Assembly (NCBI GenBank): GCA_022825725.1
Contig: JAJDWE010000055.1
Span: 112,835-176,834, forward strand
DNA length: 64,000 bases
From: Gemmatimonadota bacterium
GTDB taxonomy: Bacteria > Gemmatimonadota > Gemmatimonadetes > Palauibacterales > Palauibacteraceae
Direction: 5' to 3'
Below are positions 8,674 to 19,753 of the stretch, piece by piece. Position 1 is the first letter of the stretch. Each line of letters starts with the position of its first letter. Below the pieces are notes generated by a model. The model had not been told where the DNA came from, did no database searches, and was given only the letters and a program-made list of their open reading frames with translations. The translations under genes were made by a program, and so were the position numbers.

Positions 8674-8697
8674 AGACTAAGTTTACAAGACTAAGTT
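8674..8697 (+). promoter_or_regulatory. direct repeat upstream of Phd/VapC, candidate operator
   Basis: The decamer AGACTAAGTT occurs twice, at 8674-8683 and 8688-8697, with a 14-nt period, 21 nt before the antitoxin start. It is AT-rich in a very GC-rich neighbourhood. Phd-type antitoxins repress their own operon by binding short repeats here, so this is a plausible operator (inference; no clear -10/-35 pair is visible). Confidence 0.5.
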
Positions 8698-8717
8698 CTC
8701 ATGTCGCGGAGATCGTG

Positions 8718-8981
8718 ATGCGCACCGTCAATATGCATGAAGCCAAAACACACCTTTCCCGTCTTGTCCAGGCGGCCGTGGATGGGGAACCGTTCGTCAT
8801 CGCGCGGGCAGGCAAACCTCTGGTCAGGGTCATTTCGATCGAAGCCCGCGGGGGAGCCGAGGTGCGCCGCACGGGGTTCATGGCTGGAGAAATCTCCGTT
8901 CCTGACGACTTCGACCGCATGGGATCGGCGGAGATCGAAGCGATGTTCGAGGGCGACGAAGTCACGTTGCGCGACGCGTGA
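8718..8981 (+). CDS. Phd/YefM family antitoxin
   Basis: Protein of 87 aa. The N-terminal DNA-binding fold is typical of the family: VNMHEAKTHLSRLVQAA, then GEPFVIARAGKPLVRV. The C-terminal half, which would wrap the toxin, is acidic (FDRMGSAEIEAMFEGDE). The ATG at 8718 is preferred to the GTG three bases earlier; GGAGATCG lies upstream. Its stop overlaps the VapC start in a GTGA arrangement, so antitoxin and toxin are translationally coupled. It would neutralise the toxin and autorepress the operon. Confidence 0.93.
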   Translation: MRTVNMHEAKTHLSRLVQAAVDGEPFVIARAGKPLVRVISIEARGGAEVRRTGFMAGEISVPDDFDRMGSAEIEAMFEGDEVTLRDA

Positions 8982-9364
8982 CGGTGCTCCTCGACACGCA
9001 TGTGCTGTTATGGGCCGCGGGCGCGCCGGACCGGCTGTCGCCCGATGCGCGGGCGGTGATCGAAGATCCGGAGACGCCCCTCGCCTACAGCACCGCTTCG
9101 CTGTGGGAAATCGCGATCAAGAGCGGACTGGGACGGACCGACTTCAGCGTCGATTCGCGCGTTCTTCGCCGAAGATTGCTGGCCCACGACTATACCGAAC
9201 TGCCGGTGACCGGTGCCCACGCGGCGGTCGTGGATCTCTTGCCGCCCATCCACAAGGATCCCTTCGATCGCCTATTGGTGGCCCAGGCACAACTCGAGGG
9301 ACTGACGCTCTGGACGGTCGACGAAACCCTCGCGCGTTACTCCGGCCCGATTCGCGTGCTCTAG
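8978..9364 (+). CDS. vapC: PIN domain toxin, VapC family
   Basis: Protein of 128 aa. The PIN-domain acidic residues are visible: LLDTHVLLW at the N-terminus, SLWEIAIKSGLG (conserved Glu), DPFDRLLVAQA (Asp pair) and TVDETLARY. VapC toxins are Mg-dependent ribonucleases that cut tRNA or rRNA to arrest translation. Starts at GTG 8978, overlapping the antitoxin stop by 4 nt. All catalytic acids appear intact, so it is probably active. Confidence 0.94.
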   Translation: MTVLLDTHVLLWAAGAPDRLSPDARAVIEDPETPLAYSTASLWEIAIKSGLGRTDFSVDSRVLRRRLLAHDYTELPVTGAHAAVVDLLPPIHKDPFDRLLVAQAQLEGLTLWTVDETLARYSGPIRVL

Positions 9365-9402
9365 TCAGCACGGATCGGGTCTGGACTTCAGCCAAAGACG
9401 CG

Positions 9403-9711
9403 TCAGCCGCCGCTCACGGCGGGGAGCACGACGACTTCGGCGCCGTCCCTCACGGGTGCATTCAGGCCGCCGAGGAAACGGATGTTCTCGCCGTCCACGA
9501 AGATGTTCACGTGCGGCCGCAGGTCGCCCCGCTCCGTGACCAGGCGGTCGCGCACGCCGGGGTGGGCGGCCCCGAGTCCGGCCAGGATATCTCCGACCGA
9601 GGCGGGCGCGCCGGGGATCTCGACCACCGCCCGTCCGCCCGTGAACTCCGTCAGCGCGGCGGGCAGCGTCACGCGCACCACGCCGCCGGCCGGGGTCCCG
9701 GAGGAGGGCAT
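9403..9711 (-). CDS. MoaD/ThiS family ubiquitin-like sulfur carrier
   Basis: Protein of 102 aa with a beta-grasp profile: VRVTLPAALTEFTGG, then HVNIFVDGENIRFLGGL and VVVLPAVSGG, ending in the di-Gly that is thiocarboxylated in MoaD/ThiS/CysO-type carriers. ATG at 9711 overlaps the stop of the upstream BNR gene by 1 nt. No moaE, moeB or thi partner is adjacent; thiC lies 4 kb away on the other strand. The pairing with a BNR-repeat protein recurs in CysO-like contexts in other phyla, but the pathway cannot be fixed here. Confidence 0.9.
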   Translation of the reverse strand: MPSSGTPAGGVVRVTLPAALTEFTGGRAVVEIPGAPASVGDILAGLGAAHPGVRDRLVTERGDLRPHVNIFVDGENIRFLGGLNAPVRDGAEVVVLPAVSGG

Positions 9712-10853
9712 CAGGCTTTGCGGGGGGCGCACGCCTTCACGCAGACCACCGGCGGGAGACCCTCGCACACCAGTCGCCAGCTCGTCCCGTCGTCGCGGGA
9801 GGCGTACACCTTGCCGCTGCGGGTGCCGAAGAACACCTGTCCGGGGGCGAGCGTGGCCAGCGCGTCGCGCAGCACGGTCTCGTACGCGTTCCGCTGCGGA
9901 AGTCCCTCGGTGAGCGCCTCCCAGCTCGCGCCGCCGTCCCGGGTCCGGTAGACGCGCAGCTTCGCCTCGGGCGTACACCGGAAGCCGTCCGATTCGAGGG
10001 GGACGATGTAGACCGTGTCGGCATCGCCCGGGTGCATCGCCATCGCGAAGCCGAAATCGGAGGGCACGCCGTTGGCGATGTCCGTCCACGAATCGCCCCA
10101 GTCGTCGCTCCGGTACAGTCCCCAGTGGTTCTGCAGGAAGAGCCGGGCCGGGTTCGACGGATGGTGCACGATCTTGTGCACGCACTGGCCGAACTCCGGG
10201 TGCTTGTCCGGGAGGAAGTCCGCCCGCACCCCGTTGTTGCGCGCGGCCCACGTCGCGCCGCCGTCGTCGCTGCGGTACGCCCCTCCCGCCGAGATCGCGA
10301 TCGTCGCGCGTCCGCCCGGCTCGCCGTCCGTGATGAGGGTGTGCAGACAGAGTCCGCCGGCACCCGCATGCCACCGCTCGCGGTGCGGATGGTTCAGCAG
10401 CCCGTCCACCGCCTCCCACCTCTCTCCCGCGTCGCGCGAGATGAACAGGCAGGCGGGCTCCACGCCCAGCCGAATCACCTCCGGTTCGCGCGCCGACCCC
10501 GGCTGGATCTGCCAGATCCGCTTGAGGGAAAGCCCGGAGTCCTCGGGAAACTTCACCGAACGCTCGGCCTTCCCCGACCAGGTCGCGCCGAAGTCGTCGG
10601 AGAAGCGCAGCGTCGTCCCCCAGAAGGGATTGTGCGGCGCGGCCCACAGGCGCGACCTGCCGGCCCGGTCGTCGTACGCCATCGCGTAGACTTCCTCCCC
10701 CGGAAAGTGCGGGCCGTCCAGATCCCAGCCGCCATCCCCCGCGCCGCCGCCGTCGCCCGCGCCGTCCCCGCCGCGCGCCCGCGCCAGGAAGGCGCCCTTC
10801 GTCGTGCCCAGCAGGAGCGTGCCGCCCCCGCTCGTCCCGTTTCCGCTCGCCAC
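9711..10853 (-). CDS. BNR/WD40-like repeat propeller protein
   Basis: Protein of 380 aa without signal peptide. Asp-box type repeats SxDxGxxW recur: FSDDFGATWSG, FISRDAGERWEA, YRSDDGGATWAA, YRSDDWGDSWTD, YRTRDGGASWEA and YASRDDGTSWRL, which predicts a beta-propeller. The start is GTG at 10853, preceded by GAGGGGAC; the longer frame up to 11015 lacks conservation and overlaps the divergent promoter region. It is translationally coupled to the MoaD-like gene. Enzymatic activity cannot be assumed; such cytosolic propellers are often labelled exo-alpha-sialidase or glycosyl hydrolase without evidence. Confidence 0.85.
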   Translation of the reverse strand: MASGNGTSGGGTLLLGTTKGAFLARARGGDGAGDGGGAGDGGWDLDGPHFPGEEVYAMAYDDRAGRSRLWAAPHNPFWGTTLRFSDDFGATWSGKAERSVKFPEDSGLSLKRIWQIQPGSAREPEVIRLGVEPACLFISRDAGERWEAVDGLLNHPHRERWHAGAGGLCLHTLITDGEPGGRATIAISAGGAYRSDDGGATWAARNNGVRADFLPDKHPEFGQCVHKIVHHPSNPARLFLQNHWGLYRSDDWGDSWTDIANGVPSDFGFAMAMHPGDADTVYIVPLESDGFRCTPEAKLRVYRTRDGGASWEALTEGLPQRNAYETVLRDALATLAPGQVFFGTRSGKVYASRDDGTSWRLVCEGLPPVVCVKACAPRKA

Positions 10854-10995
10854 GATCCGTCCCCTCGTTTCTTGCCCGTCGCTTCCCGACCGAAGTCCGT
10901 CGCTTCGTGACAGAAGTCGCCGGCGGCCAATGTACCACGCGGGCGCTTCCCGGGTGCGTTGGCCCGCTGACGGCGGGGCGGGTATCATCCCGGCC

Positions 10996-11730
10996 ATGCA
11001 GGTCTGGATCGGCACGAGCGGCTACAGCTATCCCGCGTGGAAGGGCAGCTTCTACCCGGAGGATCTCCCCAGCAAGGAGATGTTGTCCTTCTACGGCCGC
11101 CGGCTTCGGGCCGTCGAGATCAACAACACCTTCTACCGCATGCCGCGCGAGAGCGTGCTCGAGAACTGGGCCGACGCGGTGCCCGACGGATTCCGCTTCG
11201 CGCTCAAGGCTTCGCGCCGCATCACGCACTTCAAGCGCTTGCAGAACACGGAGGAGGAAACGGAGTATCTCGTGCAGACGGCGTCGGTGATGGCGGATCG
11301 CGCCGGCGTCATCCTCTACCAGCTTCCGCCCAACTTCAAGCGGGACGATGAACGGCTCGCGCGTTTCGTGGACCAGCTTCCGAACCCTGGCACCTCCGCC
11401 TTCGAGTTCCGGCACGCCTCGTGGTTCGACGAGGCGGTGTTCGACATCCTCCGAGCCCGGAACTCCGCCCTCTGTCTCGCCGAAACGGATGACGGGGACG
11501 ACGCGCCGTTCGTCGAGACCGCGGACTGGACCTACCTCCGCCTGCGCCGGAGCGCGTACTCCACGGAGGAGCTGGAAGCCTGGGCCGAGCGGCTGCGCGC
11601 CTCGGACTGGGACCGGGTCTACACCTTCTTCAAGCACGAAGATGCCGGCGTCGGCCCCGCGCTCGCCGGACAGTTCACGGAGATGATGGCGGAGAACACG
11701 GCGGGGATGACGGAGGGGACGCGCGCATGA
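10996..11730 (+). CDS. DUF72 domain-containing protein
   Basis: Protein of 244 aa spanning the whole DUF72 (YecE-like) TIM-barrel: WIGTSGYSYPAWKGSFYPE at the N-terminus, VEINNTFYRMP, FRFALKASRRITH, LYQLPPNFKRD and the C-terminal YTFFKHEDAG. The family is widespread and of unknown function; the barrel resembles AP endonuclease-like folds. ATG at 10996. Its stop overlaps the rhomboid start by 4 nt, so the two are cotranslated. Nothing here points to a substrate. Confidence 0.93.
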   Translation: MQVWIGTSGYSYPAWKGSFYPEDLPSKEMLSFYGRRLRAVEINNTFYRMPRESVLENWADAVPDGFRFALKASRRITHFKRLQNTEEETEYLVQTASVMADRAGVILYQLPPNFKRDDERLARFVDQLPNPGTSAFEFRHASWFDEAVFDILRARNSALCLAETDDGDDAPFVETADWTYLRLRRSAYSTEELEAWAERLRASDWDRVYTFFKHEDAGVGPALAGQFTEMMAENTAGMTEGTRA

Positions 11731-12521
11731 CCCGGGTCGTCGGCCAGTTGCTGCTCGTCAACATCCTCATGTACGTGTTCACCCGCGGCAATCCGGCCCT
11801 GTTCCAGGAACTGTGGCTCGTCCCCGCTCAGGTCCTGACCAAACCGTGGACGCTCCTCACCTACCAGTTCCTGCACGACCTGGGCGGCCTGTCCCACATC
11901 CTCTTCAACATGCTCGCGCTCTTCTTCTTCGGGCGGAAGCTCGAGATGCTCCTGGGATCGAAGAGTTTTCTCAAGCTCTATCTCACCGCGGGGTTCGCGG
12001 GAGCCGTGGTTCACATCCTGTGGACGCTGCTCGCGATGTCGCAGGGCGGTCTCTACGTGCCGATGGTCGGCGCATCGGCGGCGGTCTACGGCGTGCTCTT
12101 CGGCTACGCCAAGTACTGGCCCCGCGACCGCGTGCTGCTCTGGATGGTCGTCCCGGTGCAGGTGCGCCACCTCGTCATCGGGTTGACGGTGCTCTCGCTG
12201 TGGCTGGGGCTGGGCGGCGCCGGCGGGGGCGTGGCGCACTTCGCGCATCTGGGCGGGTTCCTCGGCGGCTGGATCTTTCTGAGGCTGCGGGCCACGCGCT
12301 CCTCGGCGGCGCAGTTCCGCAAGAAGGCCGAGAGTCCCGGCGTCCGCATGGGAGAGCGGGAGTTGAACACGAAGTGGGGGCGCATCGATCCGAGCGCCAT
12401 GCATCCCGTGAACCGGGCCGAGTACGAGCGCATCGCCGATAAGCTCAAGGCCGCGGGGTGGTCCGCCCTCACCGACCGCGAACGCACCTTCGTGGAGCGA
12501 TTCGGCGGAGGCTTCGGCTAG
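11727..12521 (+). CDS. rhomboid family intramembrane serine protease
   Basis: Protein of 264 aa with about six hydrophobic segments. The catalytic Ser lies in VGASAAVYG (about residue 117) and the catalytic His in the last core helix, AHFAHLGGFLGG (about residue 174). WTLLTYQFLHDLGGLSHILFNM is the family L1/H2 region. The soluble C-terminal tail (about residues 190-264) contains a small helical motif, AEYERIADKLKAAGWSALTD, ending RTFVERF, common to bacterial rhomboids with cytosolic tails. It cleaves membrane proteins within the bilayer; substrates are unknown. ATGA coupling to DUF72. Confidence 0.95.
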   Translation: MTRVVGQLLLVNILMYVFTRGNPALFQELWLVPAQVLTKPWTLLTYQFLHDLGGLSHILFNMLALFFFGRKLEMLLGSKSFLKLYLTAGFAGAVVHILWTLLAMSQGGLYVPMVGASAAVYGVLFGYAKYWPRDRVLLWMVVPVQVRHLVIGLTVLSLWLGLGGAGGGVAHFAHLGGFLGGWIFLRLRATRSSAAQFRKKAESPGVRMGERELNTKWGRIDPSAMHPVNRAEYERIADKLKAAGWSALTDRERTFVERFGGGFG

Positions 12522-12535
12522 CGCCCTCCAACGCC

Positions 12536-13645
12536 ATGGACGGACGCATTCTTTTTCTGCCCGGCGATGGGATCGGCCCCGAGGTCCTTCTCGAGGCGCG
12601 GCGCGTGCTGGAGGCCGTCGGCGAGATCCATGGCCACCGTTTCGACGTCATCGAAGCCCCGATCGGCGACGGCGCGCGGGAGCGGTTCGGGGATCCGCTG
12701 CCGGAGGAAACGCGGGCGCTCGCCGTCGAGGTCGACGCGGTGCTCGTGGGCGCGGTCGGGCTCGCGGTGCGCTCCGCGGATGGGGGGCGGGTCGACGCGT
12801 CCAGGCGACTGCTGGATCTGCGGCGGCTGCTCGGAAACCACGCGAACATCCGGCCCGTGGCCGTGCCCGACGCGCTCGTGGACCGGTCTCCGCTCCGTCC
12901 CGAATGCGTCCGCGGCGTGGACCTCGTCGTCGTCCGCGAGCTGCTCGGCGGCATCTATTACGGGCATCCTCGGGGGGTCGAGGACGGCGTCGCGTTCGAC
13001 ACCGAGATCTATACGGAGGAGGAAGTCCGGCGGATCTCCGTGTCCGCGTTCGAACTCGCGCGCACGCGGCGGAGGAATGTGACGTCGATAGACAAGGCGA
13101 ATGTCCTGGAGTCGTCGATCTTCTGGCGCCGGATCGCCGAAGAAGTGTCGCGCGACTATCCGGACGTCGAGTTCTCCAGCATGCTCGTGGACAATTGCGC
13201 GATGCAGTTGATCCACAATCCGCGACAGTTCGACGTGCTGCTGACGAGCAACATGTTCGGCGACATCCTCAGCGACGAGGCGGCGGTGCTCGTCGGGAGC
13301 CTCGGCATGCTGCCCTCGGCGAGCGTGGGCGGCGACATCGGTCTCTACGAGCCGGTCCACGGCGCGGCGCCGGACATCGCGGGGCGGGGGATCGCCAACC
13401 CCGTGGGCGCGATCCTCTCCGTCGCGATGATGCTCGAACTCACCTTCGCGCTGCCGGAGGAGGCTGGCGCGGTGCGGGCCGCCGTCGACCGCGTGCTCGA
13501 AGACGGACACGGCACCGCGGATCTCCACGCCGACGGCGGCCGGCCGCCGGTGTCCACGGCGCGGATGGGCGAGCTGATCGTCGAAGCCCTGGGCGCGGCG
13601 GGCACGGCGGGCACGGCGGGCACGGCGGGCGCGGCCGGCGCCTGA
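12536..13645 (+). CDS. leuB: 3-isopropylmalate dehydrogenase
   Basis: Protein of 369 aa of the isocitrate/isopropylmalate dehydrogenase family: LPGDGIGPEV at the start, VVRELLGGIYYG (Glu-Leu-Leu and the loop Tyr), TSIDKANVLESS with the catalytic Lys, DNCAMQLI, TSNMFGDILSDEA and LYEPVHGAAPDIAG (NAD site). It catalyses the third step of leucine biosynthesis. The ATG at 12536 lies 14 bp after the rhomboid stop. The C-terminus ends in a low-complexity Gly-Thr-Ala tail encoded by a 9-bp tandem repeat. No other leu gene is near. Confidence 0.94.
   Translation: MDGRILFLPGDGIGPEVLLEARRVLEAVGEIHGHRFDVIEAPIGDGARERFGDPLPEETRALAVEVDAVLVGAVGLAVRSADGGRVDASRRLLDLRRLLGNHANIRPVAVPDALVDRSPLRPECVRGVDLVVVRELLGGIYYGHPRGVEDGVAFDTEIYTEEEVRRISVSAFELARTRRRNVTSIDKANVLESSIFWRRIAEEVSRDYPDVEFSSMLVDNCAMQLIHNPRQFDVLLTSNMFGDILSDEAAVLVGSLGMLPSASVGGDIGLYEPVHGAAPDIAGRGIANPVGAILSVAMMLELTFALPEEAGAVRAAVDRVLEDGHGTADLHADGGRPPVSTARMGELIVEALGAAGTAGTAGTAGAAGA
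13598..13633 (+). repeat. 9-bp tandem repeat in leuB 3' end
   Basis: Three perfect copies of GCGGGCACG (13598-13624) plus one with a single change (13625-13633), coding for a repeating Ala-Gly-Thr tail. The unit is a multiple of three, so copy-number change preserves the frame. Confidence 0.8.
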
Positions 13646-15520
<1,875 letters not shown>

Positions 15521-15635
15521 TTCGCCCGGCACGGCTCGCCTGCATATATTTCAGTCATCGGGATGTGACGGGCCGAGGACCACCGGCGTCAATCCGGGTG
15601 AGCCAAAGCCCGATCGGGGAGGAAGGGAGGAAGGG

Positions 15636-16244
15636 ATGTTCGACCGAAGGAATGTGACCGCAGTGCTTCTCGCGGCCGCGCTCGCGGCCGGCTGCAGCGA
15701 GGGAACGACGGAACCACCTGTCACGGCGGAGCCGCTCTCCGCGGCCGAGTCCGTGGCGCTGTTCGAGGCGATGCGGGCGATTCAGAGCGACACCGCCCCC
15801 ACGATCATCGGGGGCTCCGAGAACAGCATCGTGATCGCGTGTCCCATGGGAGGGCAGGTCGCCATCACGGGAGGTGTCGTGGAGGAGTCCGTGGCCGACA
15901 CGGCGAGGCTGACGTCCGATTTTACGGCCTCACCCAGCGGCTGCCAGCTTTCGAGCGGCGAGATGCGGTTCACCGTCGACGGCCGCCCAAGCGTCCGCGA
16001 CCGGACCGTCACCACCATCGTCGGTTTTTTCGAGGCGTTCACCCTCGAGGGTTCGGTGACCGGCGCGCTGGACTGGCAGTCCGACGGTCGGTCCGGATCC
16101 TGCGACATCGATCTGACGCTGAGCGAGGCACCGGCCTCCTCCGGCACGGGATCGTCCGTGGCCGCCATCCTGGACGGCACGCTATGCGGCCACGAAACCC
16201 GCCTCGAACTGGAGGGCGTAGTGGACCCCGACCCGTCCGGCTGA
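15636..16244 (+). CDS. hypothetical lipoprotein
   Basis: Protein of 202 aa with a lipoprotein signal: basic start, hydrophobic VTAVLLAAALAAGC, lipobox Cys at about residue 21. ATG at 15636 follows a strong GGAGGAAGGGAGG. The mature part begins acidic and Thr/Pro-rich and then forms a predicted beta-rich domain with four Cys (IACPMGG, GCQLSSGE, GSCDIDL, TLCGHET) that could form two disulfides. No family recognised. It stands alone between thiC and a convergent acyl-CoA dehydrogenase. Confidence 0.78.
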   Translation: MFDRRNVTAVLLAAALAAGCSEGTTEPPVTAEPLSAAESVALFEAMRAIQSDTAPTIIGGSENSIVIACPMGGQVAITGGVVEESVADTARLTSDFTASPSGCQLSSGEMRFTVDGRPSVRDRTVTTIVGFFEAFTLEGSVTGALDWQSDGRSGSCDIDLTLSEAPASSGTGSSVAAILDGTLCGHETRLELEGVVDPDPSG

Positions 16245-16284
16245 TCGACTCCCGCTGATCGACGACGGATTTGGCTAAGGGACG

Positions 16285-18285
16285 CTAGACGACCTCGGCT
16301 CCGGCGCCCGCCGGGCGGACATCGGAGCGGGGCTCCATGAAGGCTTCGGGCGCGGTGCCGTCGGGTCCGCGATCGGACGACGGATCCGGCGCCGTGCCCT
16401 GCCAGGCTTCGAGCGCGGCCTTCTGCAGGCCGACGATGTCGCGCTCCATCCATTCGAAGCGGCCCGCCATGATGTCCTGCGCGATGCGGTAGTCCGCCGC
16501 GTCGTGGTTCGAGCGGATGCGGCGGAAGAGTTCGCCCACGCGGCGGCGTGACTCGGCGGCGAACGAGTCGGCGAGGCGCACGGCCTCGCGGGCCTCTTCG
16601 CGCGCCCCCTCACCCTCCCGGCGTCGCAGCATGTCGGCCCGCGTGACGGCCGCCGCGATCGCGAACAGTTCCGCGCCGATGTCGATGACGCGGAAGAGGA
16701 GTCCCTGTCGCCGCTCGAGTTTGGGTCCGTGGCGGAGTATGAGGTGGAAGGTCGTCCGCGCGAGCTGGCGGCTGTTGCGCTCGACGAAGCGCAGGTGCTT
16801 CGCCAGCCGCCCGTGGCTCGCGAAGCGCGGCGGCAGGCTCCAGCCGATCCACGTCGACGGATACCAGGTGGCGTAGAACCACGCCGCCCCCGGCAGAAGC
16901 TTGAGCTTGGCGCCGAGGCCGAGGCGGGGGTCGACGAGGCCGCCCGCGATCTGGAGGTGCCGGTCCACGGCCTCGCGGGCCATGAACAGCCGCAGGATCT
17001 CGCTCGATCCCTCGAAGATCCGGTTGATGCGGAAGTCCCGCAGCCAGCGCTCGACCGCGACGGGCTCCTCGCCCCTCGCCGTGAGCGAGTCGGCCGTCTC
17101 GTAGCCGCGTCCGCCCCGCACCTGCAGGGCGTCGTCGACGAGTTGCCACCCCGTCTCCGTGTTCCAGAGCTTTGCCATCGCGGCCTCGAGCCGGATGTCG
17201 TAGCCGCCCCGGTCCGCCATCGACTGCGTGAGGTCGGCGATGGCGGACATGGCGTAGGTCCGGGTCGCGATGGAGGTCAGGTAGTGTGCGATCGTCTCGT
17301 GCTTGCCGACCGGCACGCCCCACTGGATCCGCTCCGCGCACCAGCGGCGGCACGCCTCGAGCGCGGCCTGCGCCCCGCCCACCGAGGAGGCGGGGATCGT
17401 GAGGCGTCCTGTGTTCAGCGTCATGAGCGCGAGCTTGAGTCCGCTCCCTTCCTTCCAGAGGAGGTTCTCGGCGGGCACGCGGACGTTCGTGAAGCGGATG
17501 ATCCCGTTCTCGAGCGCCTTGAGTCCCATGAAATGGCAGCGCCGCACGATCTCGACGCCCGGCCAGTCGCGCTCGACGATGAAGGCGGAGATGCGGCCCG
17601 TGTCCGGGTGGCGCGCCATGACGACGTAGAGTTCGGCCAGGGTGCCGTTCGTGCACCACAGCTTCTCGCCGTTGAGGATGAAGGCGGACCCGTCCTCCGT
17701 GCGCTCCGCGGAGGTCGTGAGCCGCGCCGGGTCCGAACCCACGTCGTTCTCGGTGAGCGCGAAGGCGCTGACGGCCCCCTTCGCCAGCCGGGGGAAGTAC
17801 GCCTCCTTCTGCGCCTCGGTCCCGAACATCTTGAGCGGCTGCCCCACGCCGATCGACTGATGCGCGGAGAGGAGGGCGACGACGTTGCCGTCTACCGAGC
17901 CCACGACCCGCATCGCGTTCGCGTATTCCGTCTGGTTGAACCCGAGGCCGCCGTACTTCTCCGGCACCTTGATGCCGAAGGCGCCGCGTTCCGCGAGCGA
18001 CCGCACGACCTCCGGCGGGATCTTGCCGTCCCGGTCGATGCCGTCCGAGTCCACCTCGTCCCGCAGGAAGACCCTCAGATCCTCCGTCCACGCGCGGGCG
18101 CGCTCGGAGATGAAGTCGTCGGGGTCGGGATAGGGGTGGATCGCGTCGAGCCGGAGCTTCCCGAGGAAGAGGTTCCGGACGAAGGTCCGCCCCGTCCAGT
18201 CGGTCTCGCGCGCGGCCTCGGCGACCTTCCGGGCCTCCGCCTCGCTGACGTGGGTTTTGCCGCTCGCTTCTGTATGTGCAGACAT
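16285..18285 (-). CDS. acyl-CoA dehydrogenase with C-terminal extension
   Basis: Protein of 666 aa. The ACAD core (about residues 60-440) shows [28 protein letters not shown] (FAD/substrate motif), [28 protein letters not shown], and the C-terminal helix with [16 protein letters not shown], where the Glu is the likely catalytic base. About 200 extra helical residues follow, as in the very-long-chain/ACAD9-like group that works as membrane-associated dimers. It oxidises acyl-CoA to enoyl-CoA in beta-oxidation. ATG at 18285 is chosen (GGCGGAAG upstream); the in-frame start at 18312 is an alternative. No etf or other fad genes adjoin. Confidence 0.93.
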   Translation of the reverse strand: MSAHTEASGKTHVSEAEARKVAEAARETDWTGRTFVRNLFLGKLRLDAIHPYPDPDDFISERARAWTEDLRVFLRDEVDSDGIDRDGKIPPEVVRSLAERGAFGIKVPEKYGGLGFNQTEYANAMRVVGSVDGNVVALLSAHQSIGVGQPLKMFGTEAQKEAYFPRLAKGAVSAFALTENDVGSDPARLTTSAERTEDGSAFILNGEKLWCTNGTLAELYVVMARHPDTGRISAFIVERDWPGVEIVRRCHFMGLKALENGIIRFTNVRVPAENLLWKEGSGLKLALMTLNTGRLTIPASSVGGAQAALEACRRWCAERIQWGVPVGKHETIAHYLTSIATRTYAMSAIADLTQSMADRGGYDIRLEAAMAKLWNTETGWQLVDDALQVRGGRGYETADSLTARGEEPVAVERWLRDFRINRIFEGSSEILRLFMAREAVDRHLQIAGGLVDPRLGLGAKLKLLPGAAWFYATWYPSTWIGWSLPPRFASHGRLAKHLRFVERNSRQLARTTFHLILRHGPKLERRQGLLFRVIDIGAELFAIAAAVTRADMLRRREGEGAREEAREAVRLADSFAAESRRRVGELFRRIRSNHDAADYRIAQDIMAGRFEWMERDIVGLQKAALEAWQGTAPDPSSDRGPDGTAPEAFMEPRSDVRPAGAGAEVV

Positions 18286-18463
18286 GTGAATCTTCCGCCT
18301 CTCGTGCCTCATATCGGGAAGCCGCGGCTGGAGCGCGACACTCCTGCCAAGCTACCCCGCGCGATGCGTTCGCGACAAACCGACGGGTCGCGTCGCACGG
18401 ACCCTCCTTCGTACCCTTGAGCGTTCCAAACGGACCTCCGCCTGCTTCGAAAGGCCGCCGCGA

Positions 18464-19753
18464 GTGAACTCGACCCCTCGAACCCCGCCCGTCGCGCGCC
18501 GGGAGATCGTCTCCTGGGCGATGTACGACTTCGCCCACTCGGCATTCGGCACGATCATCGTGACCTTCATCTTCTCCGCCTACTTCGCGCGCTCGATCGC
18601 ACCCGACGCCGTCGTGGGAGGTGTCTGGTGGACGCGCGCAGTCACCGTCTCCGCAGTCACGACCGCGCTCATCATGCCAGTGGTGGGCGCGATGGGGGAT
18701 TTCGGCGGCCTCAAGAAGCGGTTCCTGTTCATCGCCACCGTGGTTTGCGTCGCCCTGACGGCAGGCCTGTTCCGCATGGGGCCGGGCGACGCGTGGATCG
18801 CCGCGCTCATGTTCATCGGGGCCAGCGTGGCCTACGAGTCGATGCAGTCGCTCGCCAACGCGTTCCTTCCCGAGATCTCCACGCGAGAGAACATGGGACG
18901 GATATCCGGGCTGGGCTGGGGTCTCGGGTACTTCGGCGGCCTCCTCTGCCTTGTTCCGGCACTGGGAATGGTCAGCGGCTGGCTGCCGGAGGATGGGGGG
19001 CTGAACGTGCGGTCCACGAGCCTCCTCGCCGCCGGCTGGCTCCTCGTGTTCTCGATTCCGACCTTTCTCTTCCTTCGGGAGCGGCAGCCCCGCCGCCGCG
19101 CGTCACTCGGCACCTATGTGCGGATGGGATTCGGCCGCATCGCGGACACGGCCCGGGACCTGAGGCGCTATCGCCAGGCGGTCCGCCTGCTCGTCGCGCG
19201 TCTCGTCTACAACGACGGGCTCGCGACCGCCTTCGCCATGGCGGCGATCTTCGCCGGGGCCGAGTTCGGAATGGAGACGGCCGACCTCCTCGTCCTCGGC
19301 ATCGTCGTAAACGCGACGGCGGGCGCGAGCGCGATCGGCTTCGGCTTCGTCCAGGACCGGATCGGCGGGAAGCGAACGATCGCGGTCACGCTCGTGCTGC
19401 TGATGGTGGCGATCGGCATGGCATGGACCGCGCGGGATCTCCCCATGTTCTGGGCCGCGGCGATCCTTCTTGGGCTGATGGTCGGGCCGAACCAGGCGGG
19501 GAGCCGCGCGCTCCTCGGTTCGTTCGTGCCCGAGAACAAGCAGGGCGAACTATTCGGCTTCTACGCCTTTTCCGGCCGGCTTTCAGCCGCGGCGGGACCG
19601 CTCTCCTACGGGCTCATCCTCGGCGCCACGGGAAGCCACCGCTGGGCCATCGCCTCCATCCTCGTCTTCCTCGCCGCGGGGCTGCTGCTCCTGCTGCGGG
19701 TGGACGAGGAGGAAGGCGTGAAGCTGGCAACGGCGGAGGAAGCGCCCGGCTAG
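18464..19753 (+). CDS. MFS transporter, UMF1/Atg22-like family
   Basis: Protein of 429 aa with about 12 transmembrane segments. The N-terminus EIVSWAMYDFAHSAFGT is characteristic of the UMF1 (Atg22-like) branch, which in place of the usual ASN carries FAHSAF; MGDFGGLKKRFLF is the MFS loop 2-3 motif, and ANAFLPEISTRENMGRISG is a family block. GPNQAGSRALLGSFVPENK is the second-half equivalent. GTG at 18464, divergent from the acyl-CoA dehydrogenase. Substrate unknown; relatives move amino acids. The stop overlaps the convergent stop of the DUF5107 gene. Confidence 0.92.
   Translation: MNSTPRTPPVARREIVSWAMYDFAHSAFGTIIVTFIFSAYFARSIAPDAVVGGVWWTRAVTVSAVTTALIMPVVGAMGDFGGLKKRFLFIATVVCVALTAGLFRMGPGDAWIAALMFIGASVAYESMQSLANAFLPEISTRENMGRISGLGWGLGYFGGLLCLVPALGMVSGWLPEDGGLNVRSTSLLAAGWLLVFSIPTFLFLRERQPRRRASLGTYVRMGFGRIADTARDLRRYRQAVRLLVARLVYNDGLATAFAMAAIFAGAEFGMETADLLVLGIVVNATAGASAIGFGFVQDRIGGKRTIAVTLVLLMVAIGMAWTARDLPMFWAAAILLGLMVGPNQAGSRALLGSFVPENKQGELFGFYAFSGRLSAAAGPLSYGLILGATGSHRWAIASILVFLAAGLLLLLRVDEEEGVKLATAEEAPG

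Noticed and set aside
7189..8694. Plus-strand frame of 501 codons
   Set aside because: Overlaps the MurU-like and oxidoreductase genes in another frame; Arg/Gly/Pro-rich shadow.
15521..15635. Possible riboswitch upstream of the lipoprotein gene
   Set aside because: The stretch has GC-rich complementarity but none of the conserved cores of cobalamin, SAM, TPP or FMN elements.
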